Position numbers and translations under genes: made by a program
Notes under the pieces: generated by a model
The model's database searches: none
What the model was told of the DNA's origin: nothing
What the model saw: the letters and a program-made list of their open reading frames with translations, nothing else
Shown here: positions 18,226-27,819 of the stretch, in pieces
How positions within the stretch are numbered: the stretch's first letter is position 1
Layout of the letters: every line of letters starts with the position of its first letter
Assembly: GCA_947470025.1 (NCBI GenBank)
Contig: CANIRU010000010.1
Location: forward strand, 1-38,000
Direction: 5' to 3'
DNA: 38,000 nucleotides
Source: Chloroflexota bacterium
Lineage (GTDB): Bacteria > Chloroflexota > Dehalococcoidia > UBA2979

Positions 18226-19170
18226 TTAGCGCGCGGGGTCCACGCTGGAGAGCGCGAGGTCGGCGCCGTGCCGCAGGGTGCGAATCGCGATCACCTTCGG
18301 CCATGCGAAGCGGCGCATGAACCCCGGCTCGGTGGGCTGCGGCCCGTCGAGGGATGAGAGCAGCGCCTTCATCCCGGACTGACCCGCTACGACCCCCGCA
18401 ATCGCGGCGCTGAACGATCGGAACGAGCCCCCGTCGCACGCCACGAAGGAGATCGCCGGCGTGCCCGCGAGCGCCACCACCGTGCCAACGCCGCCCGGCA
18501 CGATGGTGAGCACGTCACGCGGGACGCCTGCCTCGTGCAGCGCCTGGACCACGGGAAGCAGCGCAGGCGAGTCGACGAGGGCGACCGCATTCCCCGCGAG
18601 CAGCGGCGCCACCAGCCACCACACCGCGCCAGTGCCGTTCGCAGACACGACGCCAACGCCACGCGGCGTGTCGTAGCGCATCCGCGTGTCCTGCCCCGCG
18701 ACCGGCACCGTGGACGCGGGCGCTCCGATCTCCGCAACTGCGCGCCCTACAGCCTCGATCAGCACTGCCGCGAGGGGCCGGTCGTCGCGACCGAGCACCT
18801 CCGCCGCCCGCTCCACCGTCGCCACGCGCTCCTCGAGCGGCGCGTCCCACGGCAGGATCGCCAGGCGCGGAGCCTCGGCGGCCGGGGCCACGTCGCCCCC
18901 GTCCGCCGGGGGCGTGACGGTGACCACAATCTCCGCAGGCTTCGGATTGCGGAACTCGTTCGGCATGACCGCTTTCGTCGTGAGCAAGCGCGAGCACGAG
19001 ACGTTGCGCCCGTCACGCACGAGAGCGACTGCCGCGCGGGTGACCTCCGGGGTGATGAAGTTGAGCGTGCCGAACTGGTCGTCCGCGCCCCAGCGTCCCC
19101 AGTTGCTCAGCCGCTGCCGGTACGCGGCGTACTCCTCCTGCGTGGGGATCGTGCGCTCGGCATAGCCCAT
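18226..19170 (-). CDS. Chimeric protein: cyclase-family N-terminus joined to a degenerate aldehyde dehydrogenase-like region
   Basis: N-term RLSNWGRWGADDQFGTLNFITPEVTRAAVALVRDGRNVS is cyclase/kynurenine formamidase-like; C-term YDTPRGVGVVSANGTGAVWWLVAPLLAGNAVALVDSP…LHEAGVPRDVLTIVPGG…ISFVAC…AGQSGMKALL is ALDH-like. Confidence 0.6.
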   Translation of the reverse strand: MGYAERTIPTQEEYAAYRQRLSNWGRWGADDQFGTLNFITPEVTRAAVALVRDGRNVSCSRLLTTKAVMPNEFRNPKPAEIVVTVTPPADGGDVAPAAEAPRLAILPWDAPLEERVATVERAAEVLGRDDRPLAAVLIEAVGRAVAEIGAPASTVPVAGQDTRMRYDTPRGVGVVSANGTGAVWWLVAPLLAGNAVALVDSPALLPVVQALHEAGVPRDVLTIVPGGVGTVVALAGTPAISFVACDGGSFRSFSAAIAGVVAGQSGMKALLSSLDGPQPTEPGFMRRFAWPKVIAIRTLRHGADLALSSVDPAR

Positions 19171-19321
19171 GACGTTGCTCCTGCTGCCTCAGCGGTTGTC
19201 CGGCGGATGGTAGCGCACCGCCCGCGGGCCCCGCGCCGACGAGGGCGTAGAATCCCCGCAGGCGACACGACGACGGAGACCCCATGACGCGCGCTGCGGC
19301 ACCACGCTGGACGTAGATCGC

Positions 19322-20569
19322 GTGCCGCGCGCCCCCGTGCCGTGGGCAGAGGCGCTCCGCGGCCGGCTGCGGCCCATGTTCGTCGCCTTCGAGGCTCGCA
19401 ACTTCCGCTACCTCGCGCTGTCGACGCTGTCCCTGGGCATGGCGCAGTGGGCACAGCAGATCGGTCTGACCTGGCTCGCGCTCCAGCTCACCGGCTCCGC
19501 CGTCGAGGTTGGCATCGTGTCCGCCTTCTCCGCCGGCCCCGGGGTGATCGCCGCGCCGATCGGCGGTTACCTCGCGGACCGCTTCCGCCGCCGCAGCGTC
19601 CTCGTCTGGACCACGTCCGCGAGCGGCGTGCAGGCGACGATCCTCGCGGTGCTCGTAGTGACCGGTCGCATCGAGCTGTGGCAACTCTACGCCCTCGCGA
19701 TCACGGGCGGCGTGCTGCAGTCGATCACCCAGCCCGCGCGACAGGCGTTCGTCTACGACGTCTCTACGGACGAGACGTTGGCGAACGCGGTGGCGATGAA
19801 CTCCGGGATGCAGAGCCTCGCCCGGGTCGCCGGGCCGCCTGCGATCGGCGCGATGATCGTGTTCAGCACGGCGGCGCCGTTCATGTTCATGGCGTTCGCT
19901 CAACTGATCGCGATGACGCTCACGCTCCGCATCGGCACCCAGACGCGGCAGGCGCAGGCGACGCTCGGCGGCAGTCCCATCCGGCAGATCGTCGAAGGCG
20001 TACAGGCCGTCCGGCACGACCGGCGGATCCTCGGACTGATCGTGATGTGGGGGATCGTCTCGCTGATCATCTTCCCGTACGTCCCGTTCCTCGCGGTCGT
20101 GTCAAAGGACGTGCTGCATACGGGCAACGCGGGATACGGGCTGCTCGCGTCGATGGCCGGGTGGGGCGCCATCCTCGGGCTGCTGTACATGACGTGGTGG
20201 GGCGAGTTCCAGCACAAGGGCTGGGCGATGATCCTCAACTACGTCGTCTACGGCCTCGTGCTGATCGTCCTGGCGTTTTCGACGAACCTCGCGCTGTCGC
20301 TGCTGATGCTGATCCTCGCGGGCTTCTTCTCGTCGATCTCGAACACGCTGAACCAGACACTGCTCCAGTTGATCACCGACAACCATGTGCGAGGCCGAGT
20401 GATGTCGATCTGGCAGCTCTGCCAGGGCCTGCAACCGCTGGGCGCGCTGCCCATGGGCTTCCTGATCGCGTACGCGGGCCCGCAGATCGGCATCGGCGCG
20501 TTCATGGTCGCGGGCACCGCAGCAATCATCGTCTACAGCCTGGTGTGGACATCCGTCCGGCGCCTCTAG
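19322..20569 (+). CDS. MFS transporter (EntS/MFS_3-like)
   Basis: 415 aa GTG-start [43 protein letters not shown]…[17 protein letters not shown]…, many TM segments. Confidence 0.85.
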   Translation: MPRAPVPWAEALRGRLRPMFVAFEARNFRYLALSTLSLGMAQWAQQIGLTWLALQLTGSAVEVGIVSAFSAGPGVIAAPIGGYLADRFRRRSVLVWTTSASGVQATILAVLVVTGRIELWQLYALAITGGVLQSITQPARQAFVYDVSTDETLANAVAMNSGMQSLARVAGPPAIGAMIVFSTAAPFMFMAFAQLIAMTLTLRIGTQTRQAQATLGGSPIRQIVEGVQAVRHDRRILGLIVMWGIVSLIIFPYVPFLAVVSKDVLHTGNAGYGLLASMAGWGAILGLLYMTWWGEFQHKGWAMILNYVVYGLVLIVLAFSTNLALSLLMLILAGFFSSISNTLNQTLLQLITDNHVRGRVMSIWQLCQGLQPLGALPMGFLIAYAGPQIGIGAFMVAGTAAIIVYSLVWTSVRRL

Positions 20570-20636
20570 CGCATCGAGCCTCGCGCCTTGCGGCGCGCAC
20601 GCACCACATGTATCAACGACAGGGGAGGCCGCCACC

Positions 20637-21929
20637 GTGCGCCTCGCCACCGCGACTGACGAGGGGAACCCGATGCCCGACGTGAAAGACCTGTACGACC
20701 TCGGCGAGACGCCGCCGCTGGGCCACGTGCCCGCGAAGATGCACGCCTCCGTCATCCGCGCATCGCGCTTCGGCGAGCCGTTGCAGGCGTTCCAGAGTGA
20801 GGTCGTCGACACGCCCTCGATCGGCCCGAAGCAGGTGCTGGTCTGGGTGATGGCCGCGGGGGTGAACTACAACAACGTCTGGGCCGCCCTCGGCAAGCCG
20901 GTGGACGTGATCGCCACGCGCAACCGTGCGGGTGAGACGGAGGGCTTCCACATCGGCGGCTCGGACGCCTCGGGCATCGTGTGGGCGATCGGCGACCAGG
21001 TCAGCAACGTGAAGGTCGGCGACGAGGTCGTCCTCGGCTTCGGCATGTGGGACGAGGACGCGCCGGACATCCAGGCCGGCGCCGACCCCACCACCTCCGT
21101 CACCAACAAGATCTGGGGCTACGAGACGAACTTCGGCTCGTTCGCGCAGTTCACGCGCGTCAACTACACCCAGTGCTACCCGAAGCCGAAGCAGCTCACG
21201 TGGGAGGCCGCAGGGGCGTACATGCTCGTCGGCACGACCGCCTACCGGATGCTGATGGGCTGGGAGCCGCACACCGTCCGCGAGAACGACGCCGTGCTGA
21301 TCTGGGGCGGCTCGGGCGGCATCGGCAGCATGGCGATCCAGCTGACCAAGGCCTTCGGCGGCATCCCGATCGCCGTGGTGTCCGAGGAGTCGAAGTACGA
21401 GTTCTGCTACCAGATGGGCGCGAAGGGCGTCATCAACCGCAAGGACCCCGCGTTCACGCACTGGGGGCGGCTCCCCGACCTCGATGACCAGGTGGCGTTC
21501 GGCGAGTGGATGAAGGGCGCCCGCGCGTTCGGCGCGAAGTTCTGGGAAGTCCTCGGGGAGCGACGCGCTCCGCGCATCGTGTTCGAGCACCCCGGTGAGT
21601 CCACCATCCCGACCTCGACGTTCCTCGTCGACAACGGCGGCATGGTCGTGATCTGCGCCGGCACCAGCGGCTACAACGCGGACGTCGACCTGCGCTACCT
21701 GTGGATGCGCCAGAAGCGCCTCCAGGGCTCGCACTGCGCGAACGTCGAGCAGAGCACCGCGCTCAACGACATGGTCGCCGCCGGACAGATCGACCCCGTC
21801 CTGTCGAGGACCTTCCCCTTCGACGGCATCGGCGAGGCGCACCAGCTCATGCACGAGAACCGCCACCCAGCGGGCAACATGGCCATCCTCGTCAACGCGA
21901 CGCGCGAGGGCATGACCACCCTCGAATAG
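20637..21929 (+). CDS. ccr: Crotonyl-CoA carboxylase/reductase
   Basis: 430 aa [20 protein letters not shown]…[14 protein letters not shown]…[13 protein letters not shown]…[17 protein letters not shown]…[17 protein letters not shown]. Start may be MPDVKDLYD at 20673. Confidence 0.88.
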   Translation: MRLATATDEGNPMPDVKDLYDLGETPPLGHVPAKMHASVIRASRFGEPLQAFQSEVVDTPSIGPKQVLVWVMAAGVNYNNVWAALGKPVDVIATRNRAGETEGFHIGGSDASGIVWAIGDQVSNVKVGDEVVLGFGMWDEDAPDIQAGADPTTSVTNKIWGYETNFGSFAQFTRVNYTQCYPKPKQLTWEAAGAYMLVGTTAYRMLMGWEPHTVRENDAVLIWGGSGGIGSMAIQLTKAFGGIPIAVVSEESKYEFCYQMGAKGVINRKDPAFTHWGRLPDLDDQVAFGEWMKGARAFGAKFWEVLGERRAPRIVFEHPGESTIPTSTFLVDNGGMVVICAGTSGYNADVDLRYLWMRQKRLQGSHCANVEQSTALNDMVAAGQIDPVLSRTFPFDGIGEAHQLMHENRHPAGNMAILVNATREGMTTLE

Positions 21930-21952
21930 GCGCTGCGTTAACTCACTCGACG

Positions 21953-21994
21953 GGACACGGAACGGCCCGCCGATTGGCGGGCCGTTCTGTGTCC
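21953..21994. terminator. Strong intrinsic-type hairpin between convergent genes (possibly bidirectional)
   Basis: GGACACGGAACGGCCCGCC-gatt-GGCGGGCCGTTCTGTGTCC: 19-bp arms with one G/T wobble and a 4-nt loop. Confidence 0.75.
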
Positions 21995-22018
21995 TGCTCG
22001 ACCTGGCGCGCTTCGGCG

Positions 22019-22498
22019 CTAGGGCATGTAGACGAGCGTCTCGCACGCGTTGCTCGCCGGGTTGTCGTTCTGCCGGTAGTAGCACGTGTCCGTGTTGTTA
22101 CCCCCGTTGAAGCTGTTGTTCGCGTACTTCCCGCCGATGAGCACGTCGTTCCCGGCGCCGCCGTCGAGCGCATTGGTGATCGAGCTGCTGGCCCCACTCG
22201 CGATGATGCAGTCCGTACCGCCGCCGCCTGCGAGCGTCTGGTTGCGCGAGCCGTTGCCGATGATCAGCTCCGCGGCGTTCGTGCCTGTGCCGCTGGCGCC
22301 GGTGACGACGATCATGCTGGTCAGCGTGAGTCCAGCGCACTGAGCCGGCTTGAACTTGTTCGCGCCGATCTGCGTGCTGTCCACGACGCGCTTCGCGCCG
22401 GCCATCGTCGGGATGCTGACCGAGGCGGCATACGCCGGCATGACCGCGTTCGCGCCGAGGAAGACCAACGCCGCGAGGATGAGGATGCGTACCCGCAC
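22019..22498 (-). CDS. Secreted protein with hemolysin-type (GGxGxD) repeat-like segment
   Basis: N-terminal signal MRVRILILAALVFLGANAVMPAYA; LAGGGGTDCIIASG…DGGAGNDVLIGGKYANNSFNGGNNTDTCYY. Confidence 0.6.
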   Translation of the reverse strand: MRVRILILAALVFLGANAVMPAYAASVSIPTMAGAKRVVDSTQIGANKFKPAQCAGLTLTSMIVVTGASGTGTNAAELIIGNGSRNQTLAGGGGTDCIIASGASSSITNALDGGAGNDVLIGGKYANNSFNGGNNTDTCYYRQNDNPASNACETLVYMP

Positions 22499-22500
22499 GA

Positions 22501-24150
22501 TTAGGCCTCGACTCGCTCGGCTTCGTGAGCCGTGACGACCGCGGGGACGATCCAGTAGACGTAGGTCTCGGACATCGCGCGGACGAAGTAGACGTGGATG
22601 TCGCCGTCCAGCATGTGGCCAATGGTCGTGCCCTCAGCGGCGGCAACCGTCTGCAGGTCCTGGAAGCGCTTCACGAACACCGCGGACTCCGGGACCGGGC
22701 TGCCTTCCGCCACGTCCACCATCTGGTTCGCGTAGCGGACGCGGATGCGGTCCGCCTCGCCCATGCGGGACAGCATCAGCGTCGACACCGCGCCGAGGAC
22801 CAGCACCAGCGTCGAGACGCCGATGGCAATCGCGGCCGCCTGCGGCAGTTCCCGGTACTCGAACGACAGGCCGGTCATCGGGACGACCAGGTGCCGTTCT
22901 GTCTCGCCGGTCACCTTTACGGTCGGCTTCTCGTCGAGCGAGAGCGCCGTCTTGCCGACGGTGGAGTCCAGCGACATCACGCGGTTGTTCATCGAGAACT
23001 GCATCGTCTGCTCGACGTCGCGCTCAAACGGGACGCCCGCCGTCGTGCCGGTCGCGTGAACCTTCGCGAAGACGCGCAGGGTGTAGGTGGTCAGGCCTTC
23101 CTGGATCTTCAAGGCCTGCTCCATCTGGGAGGCCAGCGCGTTCACCTGGTCCATGGAAAGGGTGCCCGTGCCGTGGAGGTTGCCCGTGAACGGGGTCTCC
23201 GCGCGCAGCGTGATCTCACGCTGCCACCCCGTCTCGTGACGAAGCTGCGCGACCAGGCTGTAGGTGCCCGCGACGTTCTTCGGCGCGACGTGGCCGTCGC
23301 CCTCGGCCAGCTGGTAGTCGTAACCGATGTCCACGCTGCGGGTCGCGCCGCGGATGATCGGCTGCGGGGCGACGATGCGGTTGCCGTCGTACAGGCCGAC
23401 CGGCGCGTCGCCGGAGTAGTTCAGCTCACCGTGCTCGGCGAAGGCGACCGCCGTCGAGGACGGCGTCGTGTAGCCCTGGCGTTCGACCAGCATCAGCAGC
23501 CCGGCGGCACCGACGATGGCGATGGCCGCCGCGGTCGCGATCTGGCTGCCGGTCGGGTGCGAGAAGGCGAAGACCTCGAGGCCGTGCGTCGCGGCGGGGG
23601 TGCCGATCGGGCGGCGCACGCGGCGCATGCCGCGGCGGATCCGCTTCGAGGAGGCGGCGCCGGCCAGCATCGTGACCAGCGTGATGGCAATCACGACCTT
23701 GGGGTTGGCCGCGTACTGGAGGTAGGTGATGCCGTTCGGCACCGTGAAGGAGAGGCCACCGACGACCTCGTTGTACGCCGGGCGGTAGGGGTCGACCGTT
23801 GTGCGGTTGTCTCCCTGGAAGGTCAGGCGGCTGCCGTCGTCGCCGATGACGCGGTGAATGACGACGCCGAGCTCCGGGCTGCGGTACGCCGCCACGTCGC
23901 CCACGCTCGGGCGACCGTCGTTGCTGACGAACGCGATGTCGCCGCGGTGCATGCCGGGCTCCATCGAATTGCCGTTGACGACCAGCATCGTGAGCTGGCC
24001 GCCCAGGGCGGGGGGCGCGAAGGCCACCCAGAGTGCGGCCGTGAGCAGCAGGGAGAACCCCACGCCCAGCGTCTTCAGGAGAGTCCGACCGCCAATGGTT
24101 CGGCGCGCAGCGCCTGCGGGAGCAGTACCGGGAGTGTCGTTGTAGGTCAC
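22501..24150 (-). CDS. Archaeal/SipW-type signal peptidase I fused to a DUF5305-like membrane domain
   Basis: S26B motifs VVNGNSMEPGMHRGD (Ser) and GVVIHRVIGDD (His in place of Lys), FQGDNRTTVD; then TM + GTYSLVAQLRHETGWQREITLRAETPFTGN… and C-term RIRVRYANQMVDVAEGSPVPE…FQDLQTVAAAEG…YFVRAMSETYVYWI. Confidence 0.75.
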   Translation of the reverse strand: MTYNDTPGTAPAGAARRTIGGRTLLKTLGVGFSLLLTAALWVAFAPPALGGQLTMLVVNGNSMEPGMHRGDIAFVSNDGRPSVGDVAAYRSPELGVVIHRVIGDDGSRLTFQGDNRTTVDPYRPAYNEVVGGLSFTVPNGITYLQYAANPKVVIAITLVTMLAGAASSKRIRRGMRRVRRPIGTPAATHGLEVFAFSHPTGSQIATAAAIAIVGAAGLLMLVERQGYTTPSSTAVAFAEHGELNYSGDAPVGLYDGNRIVAPQPIIRGATRSVDIGYDYQLAEGDGHVAPKNVAGTYSLVAQLRHETGWQREITLRAETPFTGNLHGTGTLSMDQVNALASQMEQALKIQEGLTTYTLRVFAKVHATGTTAGVPFERDVEQTMQFSMNNRVMSLDSTVGKTALSLDEKPTVKVTGETERHLVVPMTGLSFEYRELPQAAAIAIGVSTLVLVLGAVSTLMLSRMGEADRIRVRYANQMVDVAEGSPVPESAVFVKRFQDLQTVAAAEGTTIGHMLDGDIHVYFVRAMSETYVYWIVPAVVTAHEAERVEA

Positions 24151-24217
24151 GATCTACCTCGATCCTTGCGTCCCGCAGGACACGCCAATCTATCGGTCGG
24201 AAACGTCGGTTCCGGGC

Positions 24218-24613
24218 TTACTGGACCAGGAGCACGTCGAAGGTGGTGGTGCCGCTGACCGTCTCGCCCAGCGTGCTGCCGTTGTTGCAGTTGATGGTCC
24301 ACGGGCTCACCGATCCCGTGATGCTGCAGCTCTTGTACGCGCTGGAGAGCTTCACCTTGGCCGTGCCCGGGATGACCGCGCCGGTCGCCGTGAACGAGAC
24401 CGAGTCGATGTTCGCCGCGTTCGTGGCGTTCAGCGTGTAGGACGGGGCCGAGATGGTGTACCCGGATACCGCCTGCGAGTTCTGACCGGCGACGTTCGTC
24501 GCGGCGTTGAAGGTGTTCGACGTCGCGAACGCCGAGGTGCCGAGCGACAGCACGCCGATGCCGACCACTGCGGGCAGGAGACCGATGCGGCCGAAGATGT
24601 TGAGCAGGGACAT
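24218..24613 (-). CDS. Small secreted protein, candidate substrate of the adjacent SipW-type peptidase
   Basis: 131 aa; N-term hydrophobic signal GLLPAVVGIGVLSLGTSAFA then Thr/Ser/Asn-rich beta-type mature region; GGAGGAA ribosome-binding site upstream of ATG. Confidence 0.6.
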   Translation of the reverse strand: MSLLNIFGRIGLLPAVVGIGVLSLGTSAFATSNTFNAATNVAGQNSQAVSGYTISAPSYTLNATNAANIDSVSFTATGAVIPGTAKVKLSSAYKSCSITGSVSPWTINCNNGSTLGETVSGTTTFDVLLVQ

Positions 24614-24889
24614 GGGGGCTTCCTCCGAAAGATTGGTGCAGCGGTTGCTGCTTCGATAGTCAGAACATTACGGATGGGGTGCCTCGATGCTTCGGATGGT
24701 CGGGGTAGTCCCCCCGTGCACCTGAATGAAGATCGAGTAGAGGCGGGTAGTGAAAGCCTTCACTCAGGGTTGATTCGCGTCTCGATCGACTCGAAACGCC
24801 GCTCGCCCGGGCGTGCGGGTCGAGCATCGCCCGCGCATCTGCGAAGATGCGGGCGCCACACCGGTAGACACGGCTGCGAGGAGCACGAC

Positions 24890-25723
24890 ATGGCAGACAG
24901 CGACACGGTCCTCTACGAGCGCGAGGGCCGAGTGGCCTACCTCACCCTGAACCGGCCGGAGCGCCTCAACGCCTTCAACGTCGACCAGTGGCGCAGCCTG
25001 GAGGCGGGGCTCGCACGAGCGGGCGACGACCCCGAGGTGCGCATCATCATCATCCGAGGCGCGGGCCGGGCGTTCTCGGCGGGTGCCGACGTCCGCGCGA
25101 ACGAGGGCCGCAGCCCGGGCGAGATCGCCGCGACCGCGCACGCCGATGTCGTAGACGATGCCATTAGCCTCTACGGGACGATCGACCGCTACCTGAGGAT
25201 CTTCAACTTCCCGAAGCCGATCATCGCGCAGGTCCACGGCTACTGCCTCGGCGTCGCGACCCAGCTCGCCGTCATGTGTGACATCACCGTTGTCGCCGAG
25301 GACGCCCACATCGGCGTCCCCACCACCCCCCGCGGCGGCGGCTACATCAGCCCGATGTGGGCGTGGCTGATTGGTCCGAAGCGCGCGAAGGAGATGTCCT
25401 ACACCGTCGGCGGCAGCATCGACGGCATCACCGCCTCGCAGTGGGGCTGGGCGAACCGCGCCGTCCCAGCTGCCGACCTCGACGCCACGGTGCGAGAGAT
25501 GGCGACGAGAATGGCGAACCTCCCGTCGAAGTTCCTCCAGCTCAAGAAGTCGAGCATCAACCGCCAGATGGACATCCAGGGCTTCAGCGCCGCCATCCGC
25601 ACCGGCGCCGAGATCGACGCCCTGCTCCACTTCACCGACACCGCCCAGGTCGTCCGCAAGGCCGTCACCGAGCTCGGCCTCCGCGGCACCATCGAGGCGT
25701 TCAACGCAGGCACCCTGCTCTAG
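24890..25723 (+). CDS. Enoyl-CoA hydratase/isomerase family
   Basis: Start MADSDTVLYEREGRVAYLTLNRPERLNAFN at 24890; GRAFSAGADVRAN…AQVHGYCLGVATQLAVMCDITVVAEDAHIG. Confidence 0.93.
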   Translation: MADSDTVLYEREGRVAYLTLNRPERLNAFNVDQWRSLEAGLARAGDDPEVRIIIIRGAGRAFSAGADVRANEGRSPGEIAATAHADVVDDAISLYGTIDRYLRIFNFPKPIIAQVHGYCLGVATQLAVMCDITVVAEDAHIGVPTTPRGGGYISPMWAWLIGPKRAKEMSYTVGGSIDGITASQWGWANRAVPAADLDATVREMATRMANLPSKFLQLKKSSINRQMDIQGFSAAIRTGAEIDALLHFTDTAQVVRKAVTELGLRGTIEAFNAGTLL

Positions 25724-25785
25724 ACATTCGGCCAGATTCGGGGGGGGCAGCGCGACCCTACGGTCGCAGCCGGCGTCCGCCGGGA

Positions 25786-25810
25786 GTGTGAGGGGGGCAG
25801 CTCCTCACAC
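25786..25810 (+). terminator. Candidate hairpin downstream of enoyl-CoA hydratase
   Basis: GTGTGAGG…CCTCACAC perfect 8-bp arms (25786-25793 / 25803-25810). Confidence 0.4.
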
Positions 25811-25874
25811 CTGATTCCTCCCCTGCTCTCCCCCTCCCGCGCCGGGGGGGGCAGGGAGTGGGCCGCCCCACGCT

Positions 25875-25909
25875 GCGGCCTCGACAGGACTCGCCAGCCC
25901 CGAGGCCGC
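25875..25909 (-). terminator. Candidate hairpin downstream of the GNAT gene
   Basis: GCGGCCTCG (25875-25883) / CGAGGCCGC (25901-25909) perfect 9-bp arms just past the minus-strand stop at 25926. Confidence 0.4.
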
Positions 25910-25925
25910 GCCCCGCAGCCCCCGA

Positions 25926-26381
25926 CTACAGCACGAGGTCCATGTCCCGGTGCTCGATCCCCGCGTCGAGGTACACGGGCCCTCGTGCGACGTACCCGAG
26001 CCCCTCGTAGAACGGAATCGCGTGCGTTTGAGCCGCCAGCGTCACGCCGGGGAAGCCCAGCCCGCGTGCCGCATCCTGCAGCGCGCGCATGATCGTGGCA
26101 CCGTACCCTCGGCCGCGGTGCTCGGCCAGCACCGCGACGCGGCCGATGTGCGGGTACCCGCCGTCGTGCGTCGCCAGCAGCAGCCGCGCCGTCGCGATCA
26201 CCGTGCCGTCGAGGCGGCCGATCACCTGCAGCACGTCGGCGCGCACCCACGGCTCCGCGTCGAAGCGGTCGATCTCTTCCTCGACGGGCACGTGCTGCTC
26301 CTCGACGAAGACGCGCGTGCGCACGGCCAGCGCCGCCGCCAGCTCCGCGGGGGTGCCGACCCGGGTGACCTCGAACGCCAT
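25926..26381 (-). CDS. GNAT family N-acetyltransferase
   Basis: VRTRVFVEEQHVPVEEEIDRFD…IGRVAVLAEHRGRGYGATIMRALQDAA…HAIPFYEGLGYVARG. Confidence 0.9.
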   Translation of the reverse strand: MAFEVTRVGTPAELAAALAVRTRVFVEEQHVPVEEEIDRFDAEPWVRADVLQVIGRLDGTVIATARLLLATHDGGYPHIGRVAVLAEHRGRGYGATIMRALQDAARGLGFPGVTLAAQTHAIPFYEGLGYVARGPVYLDAGIEHRDMDLVL

Positions 26382-26401
26382 GTACGTCTCCCAGGCCGAC
26401 G

Positions 26402-27703
26402 CTACCCGAGCAGGTCCGCGGCCGCCACGGGCGCGGGACGGCTCGGCGGGCGCAGGAACAGCAGCACGACCACCGCGCCGAACCCGGCGATCGCCGCGAA
26501 CGTCGCCAGTGGCAGCGAGTAGTCGCCGGTGCGGTCGTAGGAGTAGCCAAGGAACGGCGGCGCGAGCACCCCGACCGTCGTGAACGTGTTCATCATCCCG
26601 TTGATCCGACCGAACGAGCTGCGCCCGAACATGTCCCCGATAATCGAGAGGTTCGCGGGTGCCATACCCTCCTGAAACGCGACCAGCACGACGAAGAGCA
26701 GCATGAGCGCCCAGTCATCGGGCCCCACGAACAGCAGCAGGAGCATCGCGCACATGCTGCTGACGTGGCCGGTCGCCATCAGCGTGACCTTGCTCGTGCG
26801 GTCGGCCGCGTAGCCGATCGCCAGCAGCAGCCCACTCGCCACCACGGCCCACAGGCCGAGGTACCCCGCGCCCGCCGCCTGGCTCATCCCCTTCGCGACC
26901 ACGATCGGGATCAGCTGCCCCTGCACTGCGCCCGTCAATGATGTCCGCACCACCGTGCTGAACACGATGATCCAGTACGTGCGGGTGCGCATCCCCTCGC
27001 GGAGCGTGAAGTCGTGCGAGAGGTGAGGGGCCACCCGCGACGCGCCCGTCGCCCCCAGCGGCGGCTCCACCGCCCCATCCGGGCGCTGCCCGATTGCCTC
27101 CGGGGAGTGCTTCACGAACGCGGTCAGCGGCAGGACGAAGACGAGCACCGCGATCCCCGCTCCGACGGTCGCTGTCTGCCACCCGTACCGCGCCGTCGCC
27201 AGCGCGAGCAGCGGCACGAGGATCGCGCGCCCCGCGCGGATCGAGAACGAGAAGATGCTCAAGACCCTGGTGCGATGGCGCACGAACCAGACGTTCGCCA
27301 CCTGCTGCAGCGAAAACGCGAAGCCGATGTTGAACCCGACGGAGATCAGCCCCATATAGAGCAGCACGAACATCAGATAGTTGTCGACGAACGGCAGCAG
27401 CATCAGCCCCGTGCCGCCCATCAGGCAGCCGATCGTCATCAGCAACCGCGGCCCTCGACGGTCCAGCACCCACCCGGCCACCGGCCCGATCACGCCCGTC
27501 TCGAGCCGCGCAAGGGATAGCGCGAACGCCAGCGACCCGTGCCCCACCCCCAGCTGCGCCGTCAGCGGCAGGAACAGCACGGAGGACACGGCCTGGTTCA
27601 TCGAACCGAAGCCATTGATCACGGACCCGACGACGACGATTACCCAGCCGTAGTAGTGCCCGCCCGGCACGCGGACGGCGGTCTGGGTCGGACGGATCGC
27701 CAT
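26402..27703 (-). CDS. MFS transporter (monocarboxylate/oxalate-formate antiporter-like)
   Basis: Likely start MAIRPTQTAV at 27703; GHYYGWVIVVVGSVINGFGSMNQAVSSVLF…GPVAGWVLDRRGPRLLMTIG…. Confidence 0.83.
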   Translation of the reverse strand: MAIRPTQTAVRVPGGHYYGWVIVVVGSVINGFGSMNQAVSSVLFLPLTAQLGVGHGSLAFALSLARLETGVIGPVAGWVLDRRGPRLLMTIGCLMGGTGLMLLPFVDNYLMFVLLYMGLISVGFNIGFAFSLQQVANVWFVRHRTRVLSIFSFSIRAGRAILVPLLALATARYGWQTATVGAGIAVLVFVLPLTAFVKHSPEAIGQRPDGAVEPPLGATGASRVAPHLSHDFTLREGMRTRTYWIIVFSTVVRTSLTGAVQGQLIPIVVAKGMSQAAGAGYLGLWAVVASGLLLAIGYAADRTSKVTLMATGHVSSMCAMLLLLFVGPDDWALMLLFVVLVAFQEGMAPANLSIIGDMFGRSSFGRINGMMNTFTTVGVLAPPFLGYSYDRTGDYSLPLATFAAIAGFGAVVVLLFLRPPSRPAPVAAADLLG

Positions 27704-27819
27704 CGAGGCTCCCTCAACACGAAGTGACGCGTGGGCTCGCAACGCGCCGCACTATATCGGCATCGCGATTGTGATGCAGGACGCGTGGGAGGCCCGTCGG
27801 GGCGGCGTACGCTGGATGC

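Noticed and set aside
20613-22085. 490-aa minus-strand ORF
   Set aside because: Antisense shadow of the crotonyl-CoA carboxylase/reductase gene; low-complexity translation.
22525-24258. 577-aa plus-strand ORF
   Set aside because: Antisense to the signal peptidase–DUF5305 gene; no domain, biased composition.
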